This document shows, piece by piece, positions 37,701-52,736 of a stretch of 64,000 nucleotides of DNA. Made by a program: the position numbers and the translations under genes. Source of the DNA: Drosophila pseudoobscura (Eukaryota > Arthropoda > Insecta > Diptera > Drosophilidae); the NCBI RefSeq assembly GCF_009870125.1, contig NC_046681.1:7825001-7889000 (forward strand), in the 5' to 3' direction. Under the pieces are notes generated by a model, which searched no databases, had not been told where the DNA came from, and worked only from the letters and a program-made list of their open reading frames with translations. The stretch's first letter is position 1; each line of letters starts with the position of its first letter.

Positions 37701-40700
37701 GGTAATTAGTGCAGCTTCGACTAAAAGTCGTCTTCAATTTCATTGCGCCAGCGTAATCATCATTATCCAGTTGTTCTGCTGTTGCCTGCTGATGTCCCTC
37801 CATCTCTGGGTGTCTCTGCCTTTTGCTCTAATTACAAAATAACTTTTGAGGCTTTTGGCTCTTGCTGTGCTGTGTCGACTCTCTGTAATTCTAGGGGGAT
37901 TCCCCGCGGTGTCTATGATGTATGGCTTTTCGTTGTCTGATTTATGAGGGATGGGGCGCGGATTACACCGAGCAAAGGGTTTTCCGGGTACAGCTTCACA
38001 CGTTTTTAATTACCAGACCTGAATGTGACGACTTTAAAAGTTGGTCCACAAGGCGGAACGCCCACAAGTATGCCGGAGGAGAGATTTTTCCCACACGAAA
38101 AGTCACGATGAGCGAAATTGATGAGCTCCGCTCGACTGTTGATCTAGCAGACTCATCCTGTCAATCCACATGTCCACCCACTCAATCACAAAACTAAACG
38201 CTGCTCCAGTCGATAAGCGTGCCACACAGTCCGTTCCGTGCAGTAGTACGAGTAAAGTGCCACATCGGTGAAATGAAATCCGATGTGGGGGGGTGCCACT
38301 GAGTGTGGGGTGTGGTTCGGGGGTGTCTCTGGCACAAAACGATTTCGCTTCCGTCAGTCTGAGATTTAATATTTATTTTTGTTTGTGTGCAAATAGCTGG
38401 AAGCGTGAGAGATATGAAGTAAGTCTGGTATGAGATGGGGAAATGTGCACAAGAGGCTGCAGGGGATGACTATACTTGGAGAGATTTCCTTGTGTTTGGT
38501 ATGGGCTTTATGAAATAGATTTTTCCTTAAATTTTTCTTGCACTTCTCGCATATACCGCCATGTATGATTTACAAAATCTTCTTTAAAAAAGCTCTGCCT
38601 TTATTGAGAGCCTTTACCGTAGTATAATTCCCTTATAATATCCTTGTGAACCGTACAATATATCAATATATGAGGCCCTAAGGAAAAATACGACTTTCTG
38701 ATAATGTTTCTCTTCGGGGCAACGAAATGCCTCTCCCTAATTAGCATATGCTCCCATTTATGAGTGTGGCCCAAACCCTTTGACAGACAGAGAAGCTCCC
38801 ACAACAACGAAATCCATTAGGGTCATAGAAAGAATATTTATTCATATGAAACACATTTTTCTCCTCGCTTTTCTACCCACAACAAAAAGCGGAAAACACA
38901 AAAGCCAAAAGCAGAGGCGGCCGCCAGTGCAACTTTATTTCAAGCTAGAATGCACAGTCCTCCGACTGTTTCATCCCGTACCCTGTAGAGTCCTGCCACA
39001 GGCGGCATACCGGAAGCAAATGCTTTTGTCGCCCGGCGTGTGTCGAGCATTGTTACTGCTTTCCAGTGCTGTTTTTTGTGTTTTACCCTCAAAATGCATA
39101 AATATAAATGTATGTATATCTAAATCTTTAGAATGTCTTGATTAATGTTGGCGCACGTTGGCTTTTACCCCTACCATCATATAGGATACGGGATTTTGGA
39201 CAGGGGAAGGGTAATAAAAATGCTGTCACGCATCATTTAACATCAGCGGGCAGTCAGGAGTGCGACCATGAGTACTCATCTATCCTGTCTGAACGTTTTA
39301 TAAATAATTTTAAATTTTCAAACATTTCAATTCGAAGTGGACACCTGATACCCTCCAGCCCTCTCCACAGTCAAATTCAGGCCGTTGGTTGCCATTGCCT
39401 GCCAGGCATCATAATGAATCTAATCACTTACGCTCGAGTGCATCAATTATGTTGCCATCAAGCATCATGAGGAGGCAGCAGGACGAGGCAGACAGGCTGA
39501 CAAAATGACTCCGGGACCGACTCCCAGTGGTGTCTGACAGGCGTGGCGAGTGGCGAGAACAACAGAAGCGACGACGTGCCTATTGTTAACAGTGGAAATT
39601 TGTTTGCTACGTCATCGCAACAACAAGCTCGTCAGCATCAAGATGATAACTTTATGACAATATATATACATATATGATTGTATATAGATATGTACATATG
39701 TATGTAGTCACCCCAAAAAATGGCCATTGAAAATGTGCAAATCTGAGCAATGCGGAGCTGCAAATTTCCATCAGATTTGGGTAGGGGTCACTAAAGTACA
39801 GGGAGAGGATAGGTAGAGGACAGTAGTGTCCGTGAAATATTCACCTTTATGTTAGTTATCCATAACAATCAGCAGAAAAAGGATTTTAAATAATCCACTT
39901 AAGATTAACTCTTCATCTTCAGTCATTCTTTATTCTGTTTAAATTCATGTACAAGTTTTTACTTTAAGGAAATGGAATAGATAAATATATCATAAAGAAA
40001 GACTAAAGGCAGGGCAAAGTTTTGAGAGAAATGAACTTAGTTCACATCTTTAATATTTTTTTGAGCATCATAGATTTTTATATTTAAAGTCCAACCCTCG
40101 TTTAAGGTCTGCCGAACCTTTGGTCAGCTGTGTGAAGAAACCATAAAATGTGTGTTTCTTTCGGTGAGGCTTTGCATCATTAGAAAAATATTAAATTTCC
40201 TTCGCAGTGAGAGCTGGAGACCAGCCAAAGGACCTGGCAGGACAGGGGCTTTAATTGCTGTGAATGTGAATACTTAAAAGTTGTTGCCTTTTATGCGGTT
40301 GCCGTCAAAGCGAAACTCAATTAAGCTGCAGTCAGACCCCATCCCGGCCTGACTACCGTCACCCCCGGATTCGAAACTGCTGATACGGCAGTTGACGACA
40401 ACAACAAGGACATCAAGGAGGACGCTTTGTCATGGTAGCCAGACCCCGTCTATCGCCCGTCCATCCCCCTGTCCGTTCCCCGTCCATTCAGCGAACAAAT
40501 GCCTTTTCAAAGGCATTTTTAATTGAAATTATCTGATGCTACCTTTCGGTCCCCGCAAATCATTGGATGAATTCTACGTTTTTCTGCTTTGTTACCTTGA
40601 ATTCGATTTGATTGACATGTGAGCCGGTTCTGAGGAAGTTTCCTCCGGTCTCAGCTTGTTTGCATCCTTGTACGCTAATAGCGGCCCTAAGTCGCCCAAC

Positions 40701-43700
40701 GATACGCCATAAATCCATGTTAATAACGCCACGGAAGATCTACTCCGTCTCGAGTCTCGAGGAGGACACAAGGCTGTTATAATGTGCTGAGACTCGCAAG
40801 TTTCTAAGGGAGGGCCGAGGGAAATTCAAACTCAAAGACATTTAAGTAGATTAAGCGACTTTCATGTTGTGTCCTGAGTCTTTGGGACATCAACATCAAC
40901 CCAAATGAACGTCGACAGTAAAACAATTCACGAGGCACGCCCGGTGCAAAGGACTTGAGCACGGCATCGCCAACGGAAGGATATAAAGCCCCGCAATATG
41001 CCTCGCCAGTTCCCACTCAAAATATGCAAATAAAGTCCTTGGGCAGAGGCGCGGCTGCAGGGGCGTTGCAGCAGCAAACAATGAAAGTAAATGCCAAAAC
41101 ATTTTATTGATTATCAGGCAGAAAGGAAGCTGAGACAACACCGAGCACTGTGGTGCGGGGCACATGTTTTCGGGATGAAATTCATTTCATTTCTCATTTC
41201 TACTTTTCTCATTAGTCCCATTTCGACCTAATCTCTCTCTCTGTACAAGTACACATAATACATTTAGATGGCATTCATTTAATAATCTCTATAACACATT
41301 TAATTATAATATACAGGTTGATGTCCTAATCAAATGGTTTCCATCCCACTGTGCTTGACTGCTACTTCAGTTGCCATTAGTCGGCGCCGGCGAGTATGCT
41401 ACACTTTTTTCCAGTTGTCTGACGACAATGAAAGCCGAGTCTGCTTGAGAGTGTGTGCGAGGGCTAGGGTATGAGTAAGAGCATTGAAGCATTTTAATAA
41501 CCGCAGTGGAGAAGTTGGAAGCGCTATGGGGAGTGGGCAGAGGGATGTCCATAAATTATGCCACCCACCGACAGAAAAGGCAAAGCATTGACAGTCGTCC
41601 TGCCTCCGAGCCTGTGGCCCGCCCGTTGAGCTATTTGTAATACACAGCTCCCAAACTCTCTTCGGATTGCGCTTTTGAGCGCGATGCGGGGCCCAAAGGA
41701 CCGCCCTCCGTTTTCCGATGCGTGTGATATACAATCGGAATTTTAAACTTGTACAGGAAGGACAATCGAGGACCGTTCAGATATAACGAGTCCGAGAGTG
41801 GTCATTGCGGCGTCGTAATGCAATTGCATAATTTTCTTAAAAGCTCAAAACAGTCTCTGAAAATAACAATGATGCTCGAGTACACTTTAACCATTCAAAG
41901 ATCACAAAAGGCATTACAGAAATTAAAAATGCCCCCCAAATGGGCAATGAACCCCGAGCACCAAGGCACATTTGGTCAGTGGCCGTGGCCGGGCAGGACA
42001 ATCAGGCAAATGGTGTGAACAGGACATTTTAGCTAATTGAAACGAGTTGCCAATGCAAATACGAGCGGCAACTAAGCGAAATGCTGGCAAAAAATAAATA
42101 GGAATACGAGTGCAAATCCTTGGCAGCTCGAGGCAGTCACGTATCCGGCGATGGCTTAACTTAAAGCTCTCGCCGGTGGCTCCACTGTCTGGGGCAAGGC
42201 CACCTGTGGCGCCTCTCCAGGGGACCGCCATCACGTCTCAGGTGCGAAATGAAGATTTATAAAATGGCAAATTGATTTAACGTGCCAAGTGTTTCTTAAT
42301 TCAACAGCAACAACTGCCAGAACCCGAGTTGATAAAATTTTAATGCCTCCTCTGGGGGTAGCACACCCTTAACCTCACCCCCCGCAGGAACGAGTATATT
42401 TCTGTATCCATTTCACCCCAGAGACCTGGTAATTGAGGGCTAAACTAACGTATGCCTCATCAACAGGTAATCTCTGTGCGGGATTTTTATGACAACTTGC
42501 GGCTTGTTAGTCGTAGCTCGGATAAATAATTCATAAGGAAGCTTTAACTTTCGACACGAAATCCTAACGAGCTTGTCTCGGTTTCAGGAAAGCTTTTGTT
42601 GGAGCATCTTCCCCCGGAAGAAATTTGAATACTCTCGTACTCTAGCATCTTCCGTCATCACGTTTTCCTACTTTTCTTCTCCCTTTTTACTCGCAATCGC
42701 GTTGCGCATTTTTATTATTTTTCTTTTCTTCTTTTTATTGGTAATATAATACATTCAATTCAGTTTTTGGCTTTCTTCGCGCAAACAGAACGCGGAAAAA
42801 AATTCAATTAAATGTAATCGCATCTTTTTTTTCTTCTGCTTCCATGACTGATTGTTCTAACGCAGAAAAAATTGGAAATTAAAATTGAATAAATAGCTAA
42901 ATAAACACGCTCTTTGAAAGTGAATGCTAATTTCGAGCTTTTCTTCATGTTTCCACTCCGAATTGTTGAGAGCGATTTCCCCTCCAATTCGGTCGGCACG
43001 TGCCAAGGAAAATCCTTTTAATGTGTCGCCAAAGTTTGGAAATTCGATATACATATATAAGTTGTTGAACAACGGAAAAAATATCTTGGATTGGTTGCTT
43101 TACACTTCTCTGGGCTTAACGTAATCACATGTGCTTGAGTGGAAAAGTTTTTTCTGGAATCGAAGGCAATTCAGAAACATCAGAATATTATGAACTTTCT
43201 TATTTTGGTATCCAGTTCGAGAGTTTGTGAAGGTTAGGTTAGGCAGAGGCACACATAGTTGTGGCACCGCTTGGGATCTTCCCTTTATAGTGTCACCAGT
43301 TATCCCAACCGGAGTGTGGACATTTCTGAAATTTCAGTTAAGAAGGGCAGGAGCAGAATCTACGTTCCAGCGTCTCCTCCTCATCTTCCTCGTCTCTACA
43401 GCTACGCCAAAAATCATTATATTAGACTCTTAGCCTGTTTGCGTGTTTTCCTATTAGCCAATGTCCTGTGAGGGAACGTACGACTGTGCTGCACATTTTT
43501 CTGCCGAGCTTGCAGAGCATGGAGGTGCGCTTCTTATCTACTTATGTTCGGCCATGTTTTGCCGAGTTATTTGATATCGTTATCGTTATTATGTATAGTG
43601 TAGTTCTCGCCCTTCCTGATGCGTAGTGATGCAGCATCTAGTTTCTTTTAAAAATCTTCAAACATTGTCTAACCACTAAACCGAAGACTTCAGCAAAATC

Positions 43701-46700
43701 AAATTACATTCAAAGGCCAAACACATTTCAATTAGAATCAGATTCAATTAATGATGCCATCATCGTTTCATACAAACACCTACATATATATATATTGTAG
43801 TATATTGTAGAGACCTGGATTTTGCCATCTGTCCGAGTTGGCCTAACCAGCTTAAAACCGGAAAAACGTTTTCATTTTAGCAAGGAGGCATTGAAATTCA
43901 ATTAACCTCAAGTGGATGCCACAGCAGAGGCATGCACAGCGATGAAGGCATAAGACAAAAGCAAAAAGCTGCGGTGGCATTCACACCTCATCAGCGTCAA
44001 CAGTATCTGCGTGGAGTGGGAGTTGCAGGGAGTGAGGCCTTGCCAGATCATCCCCTGGTCCAAGTCAGAAGCTGTGTTTGTGTGTGTTTTCCAGCGCTTA
44101 GCCCCAACCCGGGGTTATCGATGCCATATTAAACTTTTGCCGTTCCGGTCTCGGCCTCGCCTTCAGTTCAATGGAAAGTGCTCAGAACTCGGTCTGATTA
44201 AGGGCTGAGCAAACAAATCAGAAGCCAGCCGAGGCTGTTCTCCTGTTTGCTTAGCCAGTGTCTAAACAACGCTTTCGACTGTTTTTTAAACTGTTTGCAG
44301 TGCGTTTCTGAATGGCAGAACAACCCCCTTCTGCCACTCACTTGGCCAGGCATGTAATTAACATTTCAATTTTGTTCATCAGGCAAATGTATCTCTTGTG
44401 CTTCAGTGCGTTCCCGCCTCCAACCACCGAAGTACCCGTAGATAAATCGTGTTTCAGGGCAATTGCTGCTGCTGTGCCGTGTTGACATATGCAAATTTTT
44501 GGCCGGCCCACTTGCACAGGACCAACAACATTTTTGATTACTTTTGAGCATCATGAAAGGCGGAATAGGCCTGGTTATTTGCCAGATTAATGGTTACTTT
44601 GTAGACGTTTCAATCTCATCGATTGTTTGCTCTCTTCTGGTCTTATTACTTTCTTGCTTAGCTAGCGGCAGCGAATCGTGGCTAACCATGAGAGCAGACA
44701 GTCTCTACTTGAAGGAATCTTCAGTGTAGTTTCGTTTAGTCCCCGACATTTCCGATTTTCCCGGCAACGAACTAAATAATATACTACAGTACCATTATGT
44801 ACATTATTCCCATTATATATACCCAATCACAAAAGATTGGCAAGAGTTTTGGCTCTACTTTGCCCGATGCTCACTCAGTAGGTATATCTTATAATCTTAT
44901 AGATAATATTATAATTTATGTAACCTATACATTAGATTACTACTACGTGAAAGAGTGTGTGAGAGAGAGAATGGGGTATCGATGTCACTGAAAATCGATT
45001 TGTTCATTTTGGCTATAATAATGATCGTATCTGGACCAGATTTAGCAATATGTCAAATATAGTCAATCTCTATGATTCTGCGTCTTCGGTTTTCCTGTAT
45101 CTTCCAAATTGTGAATGCCACAGATTTTGGTCATTTGTAATATCACAGGAGTATGGTTGCTCTATCTTTTATAGTCTCTGAGATCGCTCATTGGGAAGTA
45201 CAGATAGAAAGACGGCTATCACGGCTTATCAAGAATGCTAAATATATCATTATAGATAAGTAGGTAACTTTACGGGGTCGGTAACACTTTCTTCTGGGCG
45301 TTACACACATCCACATTCAACAGAAAACTAATATGTATATCTTTATACTACTTATGATACACTTGTTAGAATGATGAGAACACTCACTTTGCGAAATCTA
45401 AAAGTCCTCGTCTATATATGTATTTATATCTTTTAAGAAGGAGGTGCTCGACAGACTTCCGGAGGAATTGGTATATCGTTTTCCAAAACTTTTGATTTTT
45501 AAATGATTTTCAAATATATTGCTTAAGTTATAACTAATTTCGTTTATTAATAAAAAATCACATTTTTTTCCAATTAAAATTCAAAACAATACCGTTGTAA
45601 TCATTAAAACAATTGGCTATTCATAGTGTGTACTCGTAAATCGATATGGATTGATATGATGTTGCTATGATATTCTTTAGGTTCATTGTTGGATATATAT
45701 AGAGATAGTCCGAATTGATCTAAAGAATACGCTGATATCGGCGATAGCATGCCAGCTCCACACTCCAGGCAACGGGTATCTGGAGCCGCTGGCTGGGGCC
45801 ACACCTCCGCCAGCTCCGTCGGCAAAGCTGCCACAAGGAACGTGGTCCCATCTCAATGGATGTGGGTGTCCTTGTGTCCTTCTGGTTCTCGGTATTTTTG
45901 TGGTGGTATCTCCTCTTCCCGTCTGGTGCCTGGGCGTCGCTTGTGGTTTGTGTGTGGCGCCAGTGGATGGGCCCGGGCTTTTATAGTCGTCGCCACCGCG
46001 ACGGAGCTTTCCAGCTCACCCACCTCAACGCATCCCCTATCCCCTCGCCCGAGACTTTCGTGTTGAGTTTCATTCGCCGAGTGTTGAGTTCCCCCCACGC
46101 AACGGCGAACGGCGAACGGCAACAATTGTAGCTGCCTAATTGGGTGTATATATGTTTATATGTGTCCATGTGCAGCATAGGTAAACAGCTGTCCCTGTAC
46201 GGTAGTACGGTATATACATAGCTCTTCGGGCATTCGTCTGTGTGTGTGTGTGTGACCTTATGCACACAAGGATAGCACTGAAAAGGAGGAGCCACGACTT
46301 GACATCGCAATGGCTGCCCAAAAATGTCTCTGAGCTTCGCATAAAATTAAATGAAATTTAAATTATTCTCTCTCTGTCTCTGACCCGTTCCTTGGTCTAA
46401 TCCTTTCATGCCTGCGAGTAAGTGATTAAAGCCATTAACGAAATTATCAGGGATTATAAAGATTTGTTCCCGTTTTCATGGACCGGAAACGGAACCCCAT
46501 CGCAGCGGGTGCTCCTGGCTGGAAGACAATGCAATTTACCGTAATCCAGGGGCTTCAATTAATGGAGTGGCGACGTCGCTCGCTCGCTCGCTCGCTGAAA
46601 AGGGGTGGCTGCTCTTCTACGTAACCCCAACCCAACCCCATTGGCAGGACCAGAACCTGGAAAGGGCTGCTGAATGGAAAGGAGCGGGAATGCTTTCAGA

Positions 46701-49700
46701 TTTGTCATTTCGTTTCTTTATCTATTTCTGAACACTAGATTTTTTATGCCGATTCCCCATTGCTGACGTCAATACCCCCCACATAGCCCTGCCCTCCCAT
46801 TCCATCTATTCCGAGTTCTGTAGTTGCCGTCACCAAGGATATCGTTTTTTTGAGCGTTTTTGGCATTTTTTTCCTTTTTTGTGTGGGCCTCATATCAAAT
46901 ACTGCATTTTTCACCATTTGGAATGTCGGACTGTCAACTTGCGTTGTAAAAAATGAGTACCATTCTCTCACGAAACTGACCCAAAGATGTGAAAGGTCAA
47001 AGAAATCAAAAAAAGTACGCCAGCCTATGGTCGAGTAGCGGACTAAGTAAAACAATTAATCAAAATTAAGAGAGTATGACATGAGGTTATTTTGGAAAAC
47101 TAAGGAAGAAATGGGAAATGTGATACGAATGCGAATATTAAACCTATAATGTTATAAAATTTCAGCATCAATGAGCCGGCATTAACGAGGGGAGAGGCTA
47201 CTGACCTTTACACATCTTAGCGGGCAAGATTTGCCACATATAGAAGAGGTTAAAGCAAATTTTCAGGAAACAATGGCCCCTATTATAGAAGAAAAGATCT
47301 TCAATGATACACAATCATATAGTTAAGAGTTATGGAGAAACCAAGCGAGAACAATCAGGACAGTCAATGCCCAGACGCAGATTCCAATGAGGGTGCTACC
47401 GATTTTCAAGAGGAATTCATTTGATTTTAAAAGAAGAAGGAACGAGATGGAGTTGATCCCAAAACCAAAACCATGACCATATTTCAAAACGGTTAAGTCT
47501 CGATGGCTATCCCGGATATCTTGTTAAAGCGAAGCTTTCCTGATGACTTTTCGGAGTAACTCGAAGCTGCTACAACTGAGGTAAATAAGAATTCCGCTAA
47601 AAATCAATCCCCTCTGTAGATAAACGTCTCGAAGAAAGAAGTTGATAGTGATGAATATGAAGGCTTCAGATAAAGATTTATTTATCAGCATTGATGACCT
47701 GCAAAGAAGATGTCTGTTGAATAGATATAGCTCATAGAGATTTTCATCAGATATTTATTTAACAATTACAATTAAAATTGTAGGAACAAAACGTAATATT
47801 TTAATTGATTCATAAGCTAGACCTTCAAAACCTAGGATAAAATCCAAATATTCTTGTTCAGCTAAGTAGTGTACTTATTAGACTATGTACTCTACTGTCA
47901 GTTCAAAAATATTCTGTTTTCTATAACTTAATGTACCCATTCCCAAATTATTATCAGATCAGTCAAAAGCTATGAATAGATTTTTTTTGAATACTTAGAT
48001 TTGGTGGAACTACATATATATTACCACTCTCTACCAAATATTCATACCGTATCCTCTTTTTTATCAAACAAATTTCCTATATTGATATAGAAAACTCACC
48101 ATTTCTTAAAAGGTACATTTATGCGAGAGAATCCAGCGAGCTCAATATTTCCATCCCTCAGACCACAGCAGGCGTGGCCACTTGGTAGTCTGATCATCTC
48201 CCGGACAACCAGAAGGGAGAAATGATTTCCACTGCCCAATTTTCGGGCAACTTCATGACGCTAAATTAACTGGCAGATATTTCTATTAGCTCTTCGGAAT
48301 GAATGCCGAGGCAATTTACGCTTAATATATGCATGATGCTGTCCGCCCGATAACACTTGAAGAATGCCACGGGTGGGAGGGTTGGCTGCGGTCCCAGGTT
48401 GTTGGGACAACGCCGTCGCCCCTGTTGATATCTCTGTATCTGTGCATCTCTATCTGGGTGCGCCACGTGGAAAACTTTTGTCTTTTAACTTTGGTATTTA
48501 GCTCTAAATGAATTTAATGACTTGGAAATGGTGGCGGCTTGGGAACTTTCATTATAGTACTCGTGCAAGACTCTACTAAGACAGAATTCGTAAATAAGAT
48601 GGTATAGTTTGGTATATATAGTTCTTTACATACCATGCGTACTATTCACTTCATTCAAAACATCATTCAAATACAGATAAGTATTATTTAAAAATGTGAA
48701 TTATCTAAATTTTAAGGAAATCAAACAACTGTGAAAGTCCGTCTTTTAGGAAAGGAGATATAGTTTTTTACTACTTTACTAAATCCTTATGTAGTTTAGG
48801 AAAATATACTATTGATATCAGAATTACCAGCTAAAATCAATCGTTTCCCTTGGCAAAGTCGTTCGTAGAGAATATGTATCCGAATCGGGTAGGGATATCA
48901 GCGCAACGATATTGATCTTCCTATATCTTACCTCTCCGGTGGCGTTCAAGGCGTTAGACAAATGCAACAGAAGCAAGCCTCAGAGACCTGGCAGAAACAA
49001 TTGCCAGTGAGCCGGCTAGGACTCGGGGAACTCCCCAAGTACCTTTTCACACATGAGCGCGCAGAGGCAGAACAGAGCAGAGCTGAACTGAACAGAATAC
49101 AACAGACGTTGGTGGATGGGTGAATGAGGGCTGCTTGGTCTCTTCTCCCCGAAGGCTGTTGTTGTAAATCACAAAGTGAAACCGAAACCGTTAACGTGTT
49201 GCGGTTACGGTGCTGACTCTGTCGTGTGGCAAAAAGGGACACACACAAAATCAGAGCACACAGAAGAAAACGAGGCAAGAAGAGCTGAGGCAAGTCATTC
49301 CATTTGTGCGGCTTTATTAAATGCGTCACAGGGGAGGGGAGAGGCAGGAGGCAGGAGGCAGGAGGCGGTCTTAGGTTAGGCAACGTTGGGGCAATGTCCT
49401 GTCTCGGATTTTTTATTGCGATTTTTTCGCAATGTTTTGGGTCTTTGTGTGAGTTTATCAAACTCCTTACATTTGTTTTCCTGCAAAATGGGGGAAGTGC
49501 CGCCCTGCCTCGGCCGACAGCAAACTTTTCTTATTTAATGATTGCTTTTAGAGAGCACAATCGAGGGGGAAACCAGGCCTGGTTTCGCATTTCAACTTGA
49601 GAAATGTGAAATTGTTCCAATTCCTTATTTTTTCCTTCTTCCCCCCTGCTCGCATGGCCAAAGATTTGTCAATTCTTTGACACAATGATGCATAACGTTA

Positions 49701-52700
49701 TCTGAGATTTGCCGACTAAAAAACAACATCACCCACAACAAAATCAGATTTCGAGAATTAATCTTCTTAATGTTTGGGTCTCGTAGCCCCGAGTACTAAG
49801 TAGAATGCTTAGACCTTGAAATCACTTAATGCGATTGCCTCAAGGCCTTATACGGGGGAGCTCCAACAGCGGGTCGCTAATTGCAGCACTCTTACTGTAT
49901 GCACCTTGACGACGGGCATGGGTATCTAGGAGACGAGACCCAATGCACTCTGGACGGGATAATCACATCAGCTTCCGCACGATTTAACAGCAACGCAATT
50001 TTGACGAGAACAAGACGGCGACCGTGTCCGTTCATATGGCAACCGATTGTCTGCCCCTGCATGTCCATCTCCAGCTCACACTTTTACTACACGGTACTCG
50101 TGGATACAATGTACATGCATACGATATTCTGTTTGTGCATTCATAAGTGGTGTCTGTAGAACGCACTGTCCGACAAAATGCTGTACGTTCTAAAGAAATT
50201 AAGATCTGTGCACTGCTACATGTAAGGTCTATTGAACCATCTTCTATGCTAAGGGACAAACCTAGTTCCCCTACAGCTCTAGTCCCTTATGAAATTGGGA
50301 TCTGTTCCAAAGCTCTGTGCCTAAGGGGTCAGCCGTAGTGTCCAAACAATGGTCTGTTCCGGTATACATCTCTCTAGCGGTCATGGAGTATCCCTAAATT
50401 GAGATAAAAGGAATTCTATAAGTGAGTACCGGGTATCTCATAGCCGGAGTAGTCGACTGCCGCGTTTCAACTTGTCTTACTTCGTTTTTCTCAACACTTT
50501 TTTGGCCTCGCATTGATTGCTTGACAATTGCGCAATTTCGCTCACTAAAAGCATTTCAGAAGTATTGCACACTGGTATTCGAATGGCGGGTCGGAGGGTG
50601 CGTCTGTGGCCCGCTGCCATGACGCATAAGCTGCGATAAAAACTGTTGTTCGATAAGCATTTTGTTTGCCCTAAGATGGGAGTTGTTATGGAGTCTGTTC
50701 CCCATCGCAAGTCATGAGCTCTTGTGGTAATTCAGGGAGAGAGCTCAGTCAGGAAGGGGAAGCCATATCAAATCAATAACTTTGTAAAGTTCTATGGAAA
50801 TGCCAACAATTGTACGAATGTGCTTACTGTTTGGGTGGGGGGGAAATGACAAGGCTCTACAGACATAATATACAAGAAGAATTTTATTCTGCTGGTTTAA
50901 CGATAGTTAATATTCTAGTTGAGTACTGACTGTATTAATCGTACCAGAGGTTCGCTATGTTAAAGTGCTTTTGAATAAGAAACTAGAAGAAAGTCTAGTT
51001 CTTATTAGTTATATTGCAAGCTCATTCTACACTTCTATAATTCATTCAAAAACTTGCTTCTTTGTTCCCAATGAATGCCCGTCAAAGTATGATTTCTGTT
51101 TTGTCGAGTGTGGACTGCCATTTGAATGCCTGGATCCTGGCTAAGTCCGACCCACACGCCCTCCACTAACATTCTTTCAAATACACACATGCACACAGTC
51201 ATAATATTCATTATGAACGGCTTAAGCGATTTCCCCTGGGCCCATGCTAAGCCTCTTCACAGTGATTGCAGCTCCCATCCAAACCGAAACCCACTCCGAG
51301 GACCACCCCCACATACACTCACATGGAGACACTCATGCATATGCACAGATATATTTCCTCCAGTTTTATATATACTTTTTTATGAAAGCCCTTTTGAATG
51401 GAATCCGATTTGAGGCAGTGCAAAAAAATTACTTGTCAGCAAATTGGCAGGCCGAAAAATGAACGAAAAGCTGGAAAACCAATTCTCGGCCTGATTGTTG
51501 GCCACATCAATCAGATGGAGCCATCCCCTCCTAATGCCTGTCATGTTTTACATACAACCGAAAATGAGCGGAAAACATGAAAATAATAATTAACGGTCAT
51601 AATTCTTGTCTGCTCGGCACGTGAATGCTCAAAATGGACATCATTGTTAGCTCCTGCCTCCGCTCCCCCGTTTTGCTAATGAAAATAATCTGTCATCAAA
51701 GCCAAAAAGCCACCCTATGTGCGAACAGGTGGGCCCCTGCCCCCTGCCCACTGCCCCCTGCCTGCCCTCTGCCTGGCCGCGTTCCCTGATATATACACAT
51801 GATTACAGTGACTGCCAACTATTAACTCAGCATAAATTGTGGGCGTGTGAAAGAAGAGTTGAGACTGGGAGAGGGTCCACGATTGCTGGACGGAAATTGC
51901 ATTTGTGCGGGTCCAAATCAGATAAGATTCAGCGACGACGTCCTCCGCCAGGATATGACATTAAAAGCGCATCAAAGCCAGGACTGATTCCACGCAGAGG
52001 TTACTCATCCAGCCGCTTCAGGGTCGGAAACTGTTGCCGTAATTACTTTCGAGGCAGGAAAAACCAGAAGAAATTTGATACGAGTATTGTCAGGCCGAAG
52101 AAGATATACTCTAAGCTGGCATCACTATTCTTAAAAACGCTCCACCTGATTTTAATAGAACATATTTTAAAGATTTTACAATTGTTTGATGGATATGTTT
52201 TTCGGGTCTACTTCTTGATTTTGTAAATATATGTTCTGATCCTCTGATTAAGGCTGTAGCGTCGTGTCCCACGACAGTTGCGTCCACATAAGTTATGTGA
52301 CAAAACCGAAACACCCTCAATTGCCATTTCCGTCTAAAATAAGAAGCTCTTTCCTGGTCATTTGCGCCCACTCAGCGGCTGCTGCTCGGGCAAGTTCCCC
52401 CCAAGGCTCAGCCTTGATTTGGCCTTTGTTTGCGCCATTAAATTAAATATCCCTGCCCAGTAGCTCGACCTTTGACTGTATGCTCATCCCATCCTTGGCT
52501 CAATGCAAGCCATTTCTGTCATTTCCTTAATAGAAATCTTATCTTTTGTGACGCCCTCGTCGTGTTCGTGAACTGGTCCTGCGCCTAAGCCGGATATCGC
52601 ACCTTTGACATCTGCCCTTTGCCACCTGACGGAGCAGGCCGGGCCCAGTCAATCATTCTACACAACTGCCATTCAGAAAAAGTATTTTGGGAAATAATGA

Positions 52701-52736
52701 AGTAAATTTTTTATTACAATAGACAAGAAGAAATCG
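34761..52736. other. Gene desert, about 18 kb
   Basis: I found no gene, tRNA or rRNA here. Open frames are short and low complexity, or lack splice partners. Short AT-rich tracts alternate with blocks of average composition, as in fly regulatory DNA. A purine-rich patch around 47.2-47.7 kb contains broken acidic frames that may be a gene relic. A basic frame of 169 codons at 51717-52226 has no recognisable domain. Given the position upstream of VGlut, long-range control elements are plausible, but nothing in the sequence proves them. Confidence 0.5.
46577..46596. repeat. (CGCT)n tetranucleotide run
   Basis: Five tandem CGCT units. Confidence 0.85.

Noticed and set aside
45749-46131. Overlapping frames of about 90-105 codons on both strands
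   Set aside because: GC-rich shadow frames without family resemblance. None has consistent codon bias or splice signals.
51717-52226. 169-codon plus-strand frame with a basic middle (RRRPPPGYDIK)
   Set aside because: The first third is Pro/Cys low complexity from a CCCCTGCC run, the end is AT-rich hydrophobic filler, and there is no domain, splice partner or promoter.
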